Shown here piece by piece: positions 52,777-64,000 of a stretch of DNA of 64,000 nt. Position 1 is the first letter of the stretch. Every line of letters begins with the position of its first letter. Origin of the DNA: Filobasidium wieringae (lineage: Eukaryota > Basidiomycota > Tremellomycetes > Filobasidiales > Filobasidiaceae); assembly GCA_001600055.1 (NCBI GenBank), contig BCIV01000003.1:935162-999161 (forward strand), in the 5' to 3' direction. The notes beneath the pieces are model-generated. The model was not told the DNA's origin and ran no database searches. It saw only the letters and a list, made by a program, of their open reading frames with translations. The position numbers were made by a program, and so were the translations under genes.

Positions 52777-53810
52777 GATAGTTGAGGATGATGTTGGCTT
52801 GTTCTCTTGAGACTCAGCTATAGAGCTACAGGATTCAACGTCACGGCACCGATGGCCTGTGTATTAACCGAATAGCAAGGGGGCAATCACGCTACTTTGG
52901 TCGGCATATGGCAAAAAGGAAGTGCTTGAATTGAGATTCGAATCCCGTCCTCGGGTTTCGAGTAACGTAGTAGAAAGGGCGCCGTGGACAGCACTGCCAC
53001 GAGACGGACGAAGTCTAAAAGACGCGTCGTGATGCGTATATCAAAATTAAGGCAGGGACGGATGTCATGGATCATGGTCACATCGGAGCTTTCTCAAACA
53101 ACGTTTCAGAACAAGAGAGATCGAACGGATAGCTGAGTTGTGTAAGATCGGAACTGACTTTCGTCCGGCTACCATCGATTGAACTTGACATATGCGTTGA
53201 GCATAGGAAGAAAAACGCAAAAGGCTGCCAGATACGCTTGCTCAAAGAGGGGGCAAGCTTTAGGGACCTGGTCTCAAGGATCCTCTGTCTCTTCTGGGTG
53301 TCATTCTGCCTGTTCGAACGACTTTCATGCTGTCTTTATTGTGGAACAGTGTTCAGGCATCCGTGACACCCAGATGCTCTTACACTGTGATGTTGCCGAC
53401 AGTCCGTTCATCAGCGATATTTCGCGCGTGAGCCTTATGACCAAGTGGCAAATGATGAGATGGTCTAATGAGAACGAGATCGACAGTCCAGCAAAGGGTT
53501 ATTGAACGATTTAGAAGTATAGCGTGAGTGGTTGAATACCTCTTCGGAGGAAGCCTTGCGTTAGATCGCGAACCATTAAATCAGACACCGAGCGGTGGGA
53601 TTGCCGAGTGCAATATGGCATTACAAATTTGGTAACAGGTAACTGAAGAGTGGTCGTAAATCGTGTCTTGTATACGAAGTTATGCTCCGCTGGAACTCAG
53701 CTTCAGAAGAGGAGATTGGAACATTGAAGACTGCGATCTTTCAACCGCTAGCGGAGCGACGTCAAGTGGCTATGATTCACCAGTCGCCAAAGGGCCTGTC
53801 CATCGGATTC
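52777..53810. other. Intergenic region upstream of the STIMATE-PER1 gene
   Basis: About 1.03 kb between two tandem minus-strand genes. A plus-strand frame at 53179-53505 has no recognisable motif. No RNA or repeat recognised. Confidence 0.4.
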
Positions 53811-55481
53811 CTAGCATTCGTCGTGGTTAATTTTGTCGATATTGTCGGACGAGCTCCTCTTCCGTTTTCCTGCAGTGGAACCCGTCGTCGCAACAGAGCT
53901 CCTAGTGTTTGGGGTTAAGCCCTTAGTGTCCTTTGATGCGGTTGGAACGGCGCTCCTTGTCACTCGGGTCAACCTTACAGTCGCGCGCGTCTTGGGAGTT
54001 TCCGATATTTGCGGCTCATCCTCGACGATAGCAGAACTGCCAGAAGCGTCGAGCGGTTGTTCGGAAACAACGAGCTCTCTCGGAATTTCTTTCTTTAACT
54101 TATCTATCCCAGATCTACGCTTTCCCTTTGCCTTACTCGACTCTTGGCACCGCTCGGCTATTTCATCTTTATTGATCTTGGCCATCTATTAGTTATAAAT
54201 AGGCATCAATTTGGACGAAACGCTGGATGCATCGACATTGGCTTACGTCTTTCCTGAGTTTCTCTACTTCCTGATTCAATCGTCGCAACTCTGCATCCGA
54301 TTCCTTCTTTCCTTCAGCCAGGCTGAACGATAAGAGTGAGGCGGATCAAGGCGAGCTCACGAGCTCGCGGTATTGAGGTACTTACGTTTCAGCTTTGATC
54401 AGTTTCTTCTGCACGGCTACTGCAGCTTTTTTCAGCTTTGTAATCTCGGTCTGTAACGGTTTGATCTCTTTCTCTGCTTGCGATTTCTTCGCCTTGAGAT
54501 CTTCGATTGTGCCGTTCAACGCATTTGTCTCGGCGTTTTTCTCGGCTTCAAGCTGCCGCCGGACGCCTGTCAATTTCTCAGTAAGGTTCTCTTCTGCTGC
54601 TTCATGAGCTCTGTCAAGCTGGTCCTGCATAGCCTCGATGGTTTTGCTTTGGTCGGCGTGTTGCTTAAGCCAAATGAAATGAGCGTCGGCTTTGGACATG
54701 TACTTCTATAGGGAGATGCCGGGAGATTTAGGCGACAGCGTTGTTAGTAGTGATGTCACCGACGTACCTCTACAATATGCTCGCAATGTCTGCTTTTCAC
54801 CGCAGCAAGGAATTCCGTCATGTCTTTTAGTGACTTCAGGGTTTTGCTCGATGTCTGAAGATATTTGACTTCCGATTCCTTCTCCTTCCCTTTGTTTTTT
54901 TTCTGAGGCGCCTCCACGATTTCGATTTCGTTCTGTAATTCTTCAAGCCCCATTCCCAAACCATAAGCTGTTTTCGCCAAGTCATAGATCTCCCGCGTGG
55001 CCTTATCCGACTCGACCACGAACGGTTTGGGCGTCTGTATAGCTTTGACTTGTTCCCGATCGTCATCATCGAGGAAAAGGGTAGTATAAGGCGTACAGCC
55101 GAAGCGAAGATCCAGGCCGTTGAAGTAATGATCATGTAACTGTAAGCACCTACGATCCCGACAAGCAGGCGCTTTCATCCGACATTTCGGGCATTCTGGA
55201 TGATTTGAGTATGTCATGTAATTGGGTAGAGGGACATCGTACGGATCTTGTCCGCCGACAGTTTCTAGCTTCTTGAAAGTCGCCTTCAGACAGTGAGTAT
55301 GGAACAGGTGACCTGAGGTGAAGATCGATAACCCCAGTGGCAGATCAAGATACTATCGACAGACAAGGAAGAATTTCCAGAACTGACCACAACCGTTCAT
55401 CGCAGCAGTGTCCAATCTCATGTTAAACTCGTCATGTCCTCCGATCAACATCTCGTAGCAGATACCACATTCTCCCTCCAT
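53811..55481 (-). CDS. RING-H2 finger, coiled-coil protein (probable ubiquitin ligase)
   Basis: Predicted E3 ubiquitin ligase. Start at 55481 (MEGECGICYEMLIGGHDEF). The RING has C-x2-C (CGIC), C-G-H-L-F-H-T-H-C across an exon junction, and C-P-K-C (HPECPKCRMKA), which fits RING-H2 with long loops of about 21 and 30 residues. LQLHDHYFNGLDLRF follows. The middle is Lys/Glu-rich and ends in a long coiled coil (AMQDQLDRAHEAAEENLTEK, LQTEITKLKKAAVAVQKKLI). The C-terminus is Ser/Arg/Lys-rich. RING plus coiled coil resembles TRAIP-type ligases, but the resemblance is loose, so no gene name is given. Short introns separate the parts. Confidence 0.65.
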
Positions 55482-55951
55482 GATGGCGAGTGACTTCCCG
55501 CGAAAGGTGGGTCAAGGTTGGAAGATCGGGAGTGTAGAGCGAGCTGCGTTGATTGCAGGTTAAATGAGTGAAGAGCCTTTCCGGTATAGTAGCTATATCG
55601 TTAGCCACAACAGTAAGTAGTCGAGGTGAGTTCAGTGATTAGTCAAGTGGCAGTCTCGAGGCGTCTTCGCTCGAACAAAAGAGGTGTGAAGAGCTGAATG
55701 ATGTTGATCTTGTTGCTTGTTTGGATTTGGGTGATTGAATTATCTCTGATTCTTGATCGCCCAAACGATCAGCGGAAGCAAACCAAACTCTAATTGATAA
55801 ACTTTGGAGATCTTATCAGCCAACATGACCAAAAGTCCTGTTTGTTTTCGATTCGTCAAATCCACTACATACACTTCATAGCTTCATATGCACAGGTTGC
55901 GGTATCACAAACATCTTCTATATATCCCAAAACACAATGTAACATGCCTAT
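55482..55951. other. Intergenic, promoter of the RING gene / 3' end of GCV1
   Basis: 470 bp between two tandem minus-strand genes. No further feature recognised. Confidence 0.4.
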
Positions 55952-57618
55952 CTACCTGTAGTACTTGGCCGGTACAAATGGCATCCCTACTACGGTCGCA
56001 TCCCTAAGGTTTCTCCTGACCTTGATCTTTACATCCGTTCCCTTTTTGTGAGATCCGTTTTGGATGTATCCCATGGCAATATTCTTTCCTGTAGTAGGTG
56101 AAGGGATCCCCGAAGTGATTACCCCTGTTAGATATCAAGGTGTCAATTATAGTACCTTTTACGTAAAGGCACGAGCAAGCTTACCGATAAGAGCAGCTCC
56201 GTCTGAAGTCAGTACCTCGCATCCTTCACGAGCAGGAGATCCAGTGATCTCAAATCCGACTCGTCGACGAGCGGGGCCTTCCTTCAATTCCTTCAAGATC
56301 CTGGAAGCACCTGGGAAGTCTCCTGCCGCTCGTCTGTCCTTACCTGCTCACACATCGTACATATCAATAAAGGTGAAAGAACGATCGAAATCTCTTACAC
56401 TCACCGACCAACCAAGCTAGACCAGCCTCAATAGGGCTGACAGTCTCGTCGAGATCATGCCCATAAAGACACATTCCAGCTTCCAAACGAAGCGAATCTC
56501 TGGCACCAAGTCCGGTAAGAGCGACGCTGGGAGAGTTAGCCAGGAGAGAAGTGATCTCTACAGCAGAAGCGGGCGGGATGGAGATCTAGTAACGCAGAAG
56601 GGAGCAATCAGTGATCTGTTGTAAAAAGATCATCGACTAGAGCTGACCTCGAAGCCATCTTCCCCCGTGTATCCTCCCCGGGCGATATGACACTCGACGC
56701 CGCCGACTTTAGCGTAAATAGAGCTTCCAAATTTGACGGCAGTCAAGTCTTTGTCCGTGTGCGATTGGAGCACTTCTGCTGCCTTTGGCCCTGTAGGCGG
56801 AGCCAATGGTGTGAGATTCGCACGTTTCAATACCATAGAACGAGAGAAGACTAACCTTGTAAAGCGACCAATCCATAACCTTCAAGTTTCTCCCATTTGA
56901 CTTCTTTCCCCTTCCCCTGCGAGGCATTCCATTCCTCCAGCTTCTTCGTGATCCAAGCAACATCCTCTTTAGCTCTTCCAGCGTTCGTAACTACGTAGAA
57001 CCTTTCCCCGCCGTTGCCATCATCGCCATGCCTTGTGACGATCATATCATCGATAATGCCTCCCTCTTCGTTCAATAACACCGAAAGGGTAGAAGTATAG
57101 TTTGCAAGAGAGGAAAGAGAAGAGGGACAGAGAGACGAAAGGAAAGAGAGGGAGGAAGAACCTGTGAATATATGCTGCAACATATGGGACACATCAAAGA
57201 GACCCGTTTCGGTCCTCACATGCTTGTGAGCAGTGACTAGGGAAGGGGGAAAAAGGGCGGGATCTCAGCGACCCAGTAAAACGTTAGTCACTCAGAGTAC
57301 TCACTCTGGCCGACATCGCCATAGCTTAAAGGCATCTCCCACCCAGCGAAGGGTACCATCTTTCCCCCATTCTGCCTGTGAAAATCATATAGAGGAGTTC
57401 TCTGCAGTTTCTCCTGCAAAGAACAACCCAATCAACGTTTCAGGGTTATTTCTCGCATCGGCCATTCGGGCTTGAGGACATACGATATTGGCAGTCGGAA
57501 TGGCAGAAGCGTAAGATCGGCATGGACTTAAGAAAGATAGCTGGACAGGGAGACGGGCCTTGGCGAAAGTCAAACAACTTGGAGCCTCACGTTTGAGAGC
57601 GGTTTTGATGAACATCAT
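55952..57618 (-). CDS. GCV1: Glycine cleavage system T protein (aminomethyltransferase)
   Basis: Mitochondrial enzyme that moves the aminomethyl group from the H protein to tetrahydrofolate, releasing ammonia. The start (57618) has a mitochondrial-type presequence: [19 protein letters not shown] then [13 protein letters not shown]. The mature start reads [20 protein letters not shown] with [11 protein letters not shown], the family N-terminus. [42 protein letters not shown] and [12 protein letters not shown] follow, then [20 protein letters not shown] and [15 protein letters not shown]. The C-terminal barrel has [29 protein letters not shown] and ends [10 protein letters not shown]. Introns near 57300-57400, 57100-57230 and several others; size about 400 residues is normal. 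Confidence 0.93.
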
Positions 57619-57937
57619 GATGACTGCCAGATGTCGTGGAGAGAGGGGAGATATGGGTGGAGTGGTGATATGATATTCAGACTACCAGCAGCTATGACAG
57701 ACCTAGGAAATGTCAGGCATGACCCCGGTATCGATGGTAGAGTGCCAGCGGCCACCTGCTGTGATTGTGCGTTTGGCGTTGGGGATCATGCGACTCCCCT
57801 CGTTCGAGTGCGGAATCATGTATGAACTGATTTCCAAGTTATCACGCGCGGAAGCAGATGAACAAGCGATTCTTGGAAAATAACGGCAATCGCGATAAGC
57901 AAATATGGTCAACCGAAACAGGGGCACCACCGCGTCT
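57619..57937. other. Intergenic, GCV1 promoter / U2SURP 3' end
   Basis: 319 bp between tandem minus-strand genes. No feature recognised. Confidence 0.4.
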
Positions 57938-58054
57938 TCACATGGCTTCTCCGTCCAGATCGTCCTCCACCTCCATGGCATCTCCATCCAGATCTTCATT
58001 CAGTTGTTCCCCGTCCAAGTCTTCCATCTCTTCTCCATCCAGGTCTTCCTCGTT
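57938..58054 (-). repeat. Acidic DLDG repeats at the U2SURP C-terminus
   Basis: The last 38 residues of U2SURP hold four copies of DLDG in imperfect 8-11 residue spacing (EEDLDGEEM, EDLDGEQLN, EDLDGDAM, DDLDGEAM). The matching DNA is a degenerate tandem repeat of TCCATCCAG-type units on the plus strand. It ends with the stop at 57938. Confidence 0.7.
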
Positions 58055-60923
58055 CATGGTAACGCCCGCTGCAAGTTCACTGACAGCTTCAGCAGGTCCT
58101 GCGGCAACAAAGGTCGACTTGAACCCTCCAGCGGTAGCTTTCTTGAACCGGTTCACGGCCAGCGGTTGATCCGGCTGAGAATCTCGGTCTCCGTTGCTCG
58201 GCTTGCTCTTGATGCCTGCGTTATCCTGTCTGATCGGATGGGCTGAAGCTCCATTCAAGATCGAGCGAAGCTTATCGGTCACATCCGAAGTGAACAGGAT
58301 CCTGCCATACAATTCTCTTCATCAGCTTCATTCTTACCCGGGTTTAACAGCTCATGACTGACCAGTTTTCCCATATTTCTATCACAAAAGCGACCTGGCT
58401 CTTGAAAGTCTCTCCACTGAGTTTACCTGAATGAGCCACTAGACTGCGGTGCACGTCCGCCATGTGCTCCATGACGTCTGGCAGGCGGCTCTCAAATGCA
58501 TTACGGTATCGCCATACGTTAGGTAAGGAAGACGACTGGAGGCGAAATCATCAGTACATTCACATAATCAGCCCATTCTGGATCTACTGACCGAGTTATG
58601 GAGGATATCAGATATGAGATAAAGCCTAGCGAGTTTCCGCGGGACCGCCGTGCTTTCTATTCTTAGGCTTTGACAGATGATCTCGGTGACCTGCCGCGCA
58701 GACGAAAATCAGCACTAGGAGTTTTCCCATCAAGAAAATGAACTGACCTCATCAACCGCATCGGCATGAACCATCGCATACTCCATCAACCTAGCGATCT
58801 GTTCCCTCTCCCCTGTCATACCTCTCAAACCCGCTTCCAACCGTTTCCTAGCGAGTTTACCCAAATGCCCCTTGTTCGTTCGATGCATACGTTCTCGCTC
58901 GGAGTCCTCTGCAGAGTCGGAGGAATAGAGTTCAGCTTTGCCCTGTCCAAGTGAAGAGTTTGAATCATTAGATCGATGCTAGATTGAAGCCAAGCTTGAA
59001 ACCACGCCTACTTCGTCTGCGAAATCATCGGGAGGTGGGGTAGGCAGACGATACCTAGAATCTACACAGTACTTATAAAGATGATACTCCGGCAACTAAA
59101 GCAAATCAATCGGTCAATTTCCTCATCCCAGCTCATTGCTCTAGAACACCTACCTCCTTGCTCCGCAAGAATGCAAACTTCACATTATCCTTCTCCCTAT
59201 CCCTGAGAACATCCTCAAACTTATATCCATGACTCTTGACGCGCCCTGCAACCGCCCTGATAAACTTTTCCTTCTCCGGCCCGATCCTCTGCGACATCTT
59301 ATCGAGTACGATATCAGTGCGAGACTTTCTGTCTCTTCTTGGAGAACGAGAGCGAGATGTGCCGGAAGAAGAATACGAACGTGATTCTCGTGGCGCTGAA
59401 GGAGAACGGGAATCTGAGCGGGCCTTCAATGACTGAGCACCCCGAGCAGTTCGCAGTGGCTGCTCGCGATCGTATCCTCTAGAGTTCGTATACCTGGAAG
59501 GTGGAGGTGTTCGACTTGAACTACGGCGAACATCTCGAGAGTGGTCGTGGTGATCGTATCGATCTCGACTCGGAGATCTCGATCGAAAAGGCGTTCGATT
59601 TCGTGTTCTTGGAGATCTCGAGTCTCTGCGATTGGCACTCTTGCTTGCGACTTCTGCGAGAAGTAGTCGCTTAACATGATGAGATGTATGTCTCAGAGCA
59701 CGGGCCGAAGCGTCTACTTACCGTAAAGGGGTCTCGGCGGGATTCTGACCATCTTACTCCAACCGACTCTCAATAAGCTACCGCCCCAATCCAACCCGTC
59801 CAATTCTTTAACGGCAATTTCCGCATCCTTTCTCTTCATGTAGGCGACAAAACCACTTAATCCCGCTTTACTTCGCCTTGTCGTCGTGATACCCGCCCCT
59901 ATTGAGGTATCCTCATCTCCCCTAGGCCACATGATCTTGACTGCCCCTACAGGCCCAATCTTGGCGAAGAAGTTGCCCAACGACGCCTCTGAGATTCCAT
60001 TGGGCAGATTTGATATGTAAAGGTTAGTGGTCTCCGAATCTCCAATATCATGAGAACCCCTGTTCTTCTCCCATGCGGCCATAGCAGATACGCTGATCCC
60101 TTCCGACTGTGCTACCCGACTATATTTCTGCTCGCGATGTTGCTGTTCCTTCTTTATCTCTTCAAGAAAGGAGTCCATCGCGCGCGCTCCCTTGGCTCTG
60201 GTCTTAGGGTTGAAAGAAGGAGAAGGGGATCTGGTTGCATCATGAGACTTTCTGTGTTCTCTCGACGTTCGAGTAGGGATCGTTCGAGGAGGTTGATAGG
60301 CCTGACCACGTGCATCGTCACCTAGTAGGTACGCAACTGTCAGCTCACAAGGCAGATCGAGGGAATCGTAAGCAAATTTGATAACGATCTCACCTGTACC
60401 CCCTTTGACAAAGCCACCTCCAGCTCTCAAATCTCTTCTTTCATATGCTCCGCCTCTACCTGAGCTGGTTCCACCTCTGGGTACAGACGATGAATCGTCC
60501 GCACCAAACCAATCCTCGAACTCCTTGTAAGCCTTTGCAGCAGCGCTATTACCCGGGTAAAAACGTAGTGGGGAATGAGAAAATCGTTCCGATTACCAAC
60601 TCCCTTGACTAAGCGGAGCACAACTGGAGCATGATCGAAGGTTTCGAGTACTAACACTTCCTCTTCCTTCCTCTTTCTCTCTTCTTCTTCTTTTTCAAGC
60701 TCTTTCTTGGTTTTCTTCCTAGTTCCATGCGAGAAAGTATCTTGCTTGAAAGAGTCTAGCACGATTTGCTTCTGGGTTAACAATTTGTAGGCCGGACGTT
60801 TAGCCCTGACATGACATGTTAAGTTCGGCATTAGACTGAAGCAAATACCTTGATGGGAGGCGCATCACCATCTTCCGAATCCGAATTACCTCGGAACTTG
60901 GACAAATCTATTCCCCTTGGCAT
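57938..60923 (-). CDS. U2 snRNP-associated SURP motif protein (SR140/U2SURP)
   Basis: Spliceosomal protein associated with U2 snRNP. Start at 60923 (MPRGIDLSKFRGNSDSEDGD). An N-terminal charged part (TRKKTKKELEKEEEERK) is followed by an RRM: NLYISNLPNGISEASLGNFF with VGAVKIMWPRGDED, SGFVAYMKRKDAEIAVKELD and VGWSKMVRIPPRPLYG. Those blocks match SR140. An RS-rich stretch leads to a SURP domain (RAVAGRVKSHGYKFEDVLRD then NVKFAFLRSKE) and a CID-like domain (REQIARLMEYAMVHADAVDE, LYLISDILHNSS, AFVIEIWENW). The tail has four DLDG repeats. The RRM-SURP-CID order is diagnostic. It is interrupted by many short introns, several of whose ends are approximate. Confidence 0.9.
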
Positions 60924-61464
60924 GATCGTTAGGATCGTCAGTGGTCTGAACACCCTGAGCCTAGTCCTTATGTGTAAAATCAAGGATGGAATCGATGGAA
61001 CGACATTATTAGTTGAGAATCACCTAAACAAGCTGCGCGATTGAGAACGCATATGGGGACGACGCGAGCCTCTAGCCATGTTGGTAATTGAGGACTGGGT
61101 GATGGGTATGACATGCAGATATGCTGATCGTATATATTGTATCGTATAGATTGTTGAATCGTAAATCACTTCTGCCATTGGCAACTTTGTTGTTCGGTGG
61201 CTCGCTCGACCGGGATATGTTGTACAGATCGTTTGCCAGAGATTATTGGTGATATCGTCGCTCAGGACGATCAGTAGCATACATAATTGCTATACCAAAA
61301 CTCAAAACCCACAAGGCGTATGAAGTGTGTCGTAACCGCAACAGGGTTTTAGGTCGTTACAGGTTCCATTAGGCTTCAAACAGATGAGACGTATCACTAG
61401 GCCGTCAGACCATCATCGTCGCGGATAGCCTGCTTAGCCAAGGTGTATCTTTCAACGTGCTCGT
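60924..61464. other. Intergenic, U2SURP promoter / FunK1 gene 3' end
   Basis: 541 bp between tandem minus-strand genes. No gene or RNA recognised; an 86-codon minus frame at 61020-61280 has no known motif. Confidence 0.4.
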
Positions 61465-64000
61465 TCAAAGAAAGCCGTTAACGGGTAGTTTCGGCAATAC
61501 CGAATCGATCAGTTGAATACAGTCGTAGAAGCATTTGCTCTCGATCGGGGTGATCTCAGCTGTGATCCGATCGGTCCCTAAGGCCCGGACTTGCGACTGA
61601 GCATTTCGGACTATTTCGATAAGGCTTTTAACCATTGTCTTCCAGTCGTTAGTTGTTTGGAGCATCAGACCGAGATACTGACGGGGAACAGAGACATTAG
61701 CGATTACGCTCGTGACGTGTCTGATCCGGCTTACGAGGGTGAACTTTTGCTGCCACGACTTGCGTTTCTTTACCATATCAGCAAGGCAGACCCGGAGATC
61801 CTGCAATTGCGTGGACCCTATGATTTCGTGGATCTGTCGCAACCCAGCTGTTAGCTTTCGATGCGGTACACGGTCATGAAAGGGGTGTCACTTGCTTGAT
61901 GAACAAAACAGTAGATGGCAGATTCAAGGTCGTCGATATAGCGGTGCGAAACTATAGAAGCTTTGGCTATGAAGCCCTGCAAATTTCCTTCCAGTGTGGC
62001 TATCTCCTCAGGTTCATCCAACACCACTCCTGCTCCCCCTCGACTGATCAGATCCTCATAATGCCCTCGAACGGTTTCGAGTGTACGTGATTCCTCAATA
62101 TACTGAGCCGATAGTTCTGTAGCCTCTACTGAAGACGTGCACTGGTAGAGCAGAGTGATCGATCGCGCATCGTCTTCGCACAATAGCATCACGCCGTTCA
62201 CATCTTCCTCTCGAGGCACGAGGCGATTGCGGTTGAGATACCGAGCATTACCGTAATCTATAAGATATCCGATTATCTCGCCCGTTGTTGGATGCTCGAT
62301 CCACATGATGTTTCCTGCGTTGATATCACGGTAGTGTATGCCTTTGCTGGAAGCATACCACAACGATTCGAAGACACCCTTCATTACCCGAGTCCAGTTT
62401 CGGATGCCAAATCCCTCGGGTATCGTTGGCAATCGTTTACCGAGTGGGCCCAACATGGCCATCGCGGTGAGACGAAGCTTGTGTGTGGGCAGGCTGAGAC
62501 CCTTGCTCTGGTAATGATATTCTTGCGTCTCTATAGGTCGGTCGATCAATTCTTGAATAAGTCCACCAGCTTTCGGCAGGCAAGCAATGACGCGTGGGTC
62601 TACGTGATCTTGTGCTGTCGGTACTTCGGCTGAGCGAAGGTTGACCATTCCTGGAGACTCAGCTCCGTGGAGGTACTCGAGCATCTCGTTCTCGTGCCAC
62701 ATTAAATGCTCGGACAGCCAAAGAGCTTTAACGACAACCCATTGGGCGTCAATCTCTTTGTCTAATGTTGCCTTGGCTGCGTATGCGGCGGTACGGGGGG
62801 CAGACAAGCCTGGTCGGACATCCAACCAGGAAGGCTTTTCAGACCATCTCCAGCGCTGAGGTTTCTTGCTGCCGCGGCGCGGATAGGTAGTGAACCTCTC
62901 TGCATGCGGCTGCCACCTTTGGGGACCGGTCCGGAGAGGCGAAAGTAGATATGCGATGATACTAACAATTCCACGGGCATGATCAGGATCCCCTACTTCG
63001 AAGAGTCGAGAGGAAGCAAATGCAAGCGCGTCCATCCGCCAGAAGCGCAGGTACGGACCTGAGAGAGTGATGGTGTCTGTCATTCCTGTCATGGGATGGT
63101 TCCGAACAAGAAGGCTCTAAAACACCAGGATGACGCGGAAACGGCTCAGCCAAGACTGCATTGACCCGGAGATGGGTCGCTTACCTGGTAGTAAAGAGAT
63201 CTCGGGATGGTATTCTCAGCAGCGGTGGAGTGTGATGACTTCATATCGGTTCTACCTAGAAGCCTGACTTCCGCCGCAAGCCAAACATGTCGCCAGTTTT
63301 TGACATCAGGAATATCCTCGTTGAAATCGAATATTTGTAGGTCCGGTTTAACGGGATTCCCATCCAGCGTCCAATCTCCTCCCTGCCCGTCATGAAAGAC
63401 CAGGGAATCATTACGTTCAAGCTTTTTGTCCCCAAATACTAGACGAGGTCTGCGCCCAGTTCCATGGATGATATTCCCAGTTTGATCAACAAGGATACAA
63501 AACTTTTGTGTGTATATGTTTTCCTTGGGATTGAGTTCCGCTCTTCGCCTGTATGCGGCCAGTTCCGGGGACTGCTCTTGCCAGAAAGCCACAGCTTCTT
63601 CGAATTTCCTCTTATCGCTTGGTTTATATTGGAGATCTATGAAATCGGGCCTAAACCTGCCTCGACTTTCGCCCCAGACTTTCTTGGCAAGTTCTATAGC
63701 ATAAGACGAGCCTTTGTTCGAGACCGGATCCTGTCCCAAACTTTGCCAACTGTCTGATCGGACGCGATGTGTAGTTGTGCTAAGCTCAGCTTGAGGTTGG
63801 TTTGCGAGCGGACCAGCGATTGAAGAGAATTCGATACCTGTGAGCACGCTAGCAACTTTGAGCCGAGCCTCAGGGGAAGAAGTCGCTTTCCACCGGGTCT
63901 GAAGGAGATCGCAAATCTCTATATCTTCACCAGAGCCGCGAACATCCCGGTCTATCTCCCCCCTTATCTGATTCAGTTCAAAGCTTGCGATAGGCACGTA
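61465..64000 (-). CDS. FunK1-like protein kinase (partial, 5' end outside window)
   Basis: Fungal-specific protein kinase-like protein. Coding sequence continues past the right edge; the frame at 63997 already reads VPIASFELNQIRGEIDRDVR. An N-terminal part (RPDFIDLQYKPSDKRKFEEA, GRRPRLVFGDKKLERND) leads to MDALAFASSRLFE. The kinase core is WYASSKGIHYRDINAGNIMW, with HYRD as catalytic loop, and IGYLIDYGNARY, with DYG replacing DFG. After an insert, VSHRYIDDLESAIYCFVHQ matches the FunK1 HRxxxDLES block. It ends with a last exon (IHEIIGSTQLQDLRVCL) that stops LPKLPVNGFL. Introns include 63092-63146 and about 61843-61908. FunK1 genes are expanded in many basidiomycetes. Whether it is catalytically active is open. 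Confidence 0.78.

Noticed and set aside
52934..52950. B-box-like GATTCGAATCC in the intergenic region near 52.9 kb
   Set aside because: The base before TTC is not G and the neighbouring stems do not pair; no cloverleaf fits.
53179..53505. Plus-strand frame of 108 codons upstream of STIMATE-PER1
   Set aside because: Starts on a non-ATG codon, no motif, no splice support.

Overview
This window is a compact, intron-rich nuclear segment from a basidiomycete fungus, most likely a Tremellomycete close to Cryptococcus or Kwoniella. The reasons are densely packed single-copy eukaryotic genes on both strands, many introns of about 50-80 bp with GT-AG ends, very small exons, and several fungal or basidiomycete families (DUF7719, FunK1-type kinase, Snf4, Ubc6, a GATA factor with a long low-complexity body). 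No transposon, rRNA, convincing tRNA, CRISPR array or viral insertion was found. All models were built by eye from reading frames, splice signals and remembered family motifs; no search was run.

Layout, left to right: 6-phosphogluconate dehydrogenase (cut by the left edge, -), a GATA zinc-finger factor (+), the DEAH helicase Prp43 (-), the APC/C cullin subunit Apc2 (+), peroxin Pex3 (-), an LYR-motif complex II assembly factor of the Sdh6/SDHAF1 type (+), tRNA m5U54 methyltransferase Trm2 (-), a small orphan (-), a CPYC glutaredoxin (+), a DUF7719 membrane protein (-), Cks1 (+), an 842-residue orphan (+), U2AF large subunit (-), tubulin cofactor A (+), a DUF1772 membrane protein (-), two small spliced orphans (+ and -), an ELMO/CED-12 homologue (+), Ubc6 (-), Snf4 (-), a VPS9-domain Rab GEF (-), gamma-tubulin (+), exosome subunit Rrp42 (+), a predicted STIMATE-PER1 fusion (-), a RING coiled-coil protein (-), glycine cleavage T protein (-), SR140/U2SURP (-) and a FunK1-like kinase cut by the right edge (-).

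The genes are mainly housekeeping and do not form one pathway. Loose themes are pre-mRNA splicing (Prp43, U2AF65, U2SURP), cell cycle and microtubules (Apc2, Cks1, cofactor A, gamma-tubulin), and membrane or ER biology (Pex3, Ubc6, PER1, STIMATE, VPS9). Neighbours are usually divergent or convergent with 100-1500 bp between them.

The most unusual item is one continuous open frame joining a STIMATE/TMEM110-type multispanning protein to the GPI-lipid remodelling enzyme PER1 (50379-52776, minus). Retention of a single intron would instead end the protein after the STIMATE part. Other points of interest are two GC-AG introns, exons of 10 and 11 nt in CKS1 and gamma-tubulin, a 32-residue insertion in gamma-tubulin, a long insertion in Pex3, a GATA finger with an enlarged loop, possible alternative starts in Trm2 and the glutaredoxin, and a perfect 12-bp inverted repeat in the gamma-tubulin/VPS9 shared promoter.
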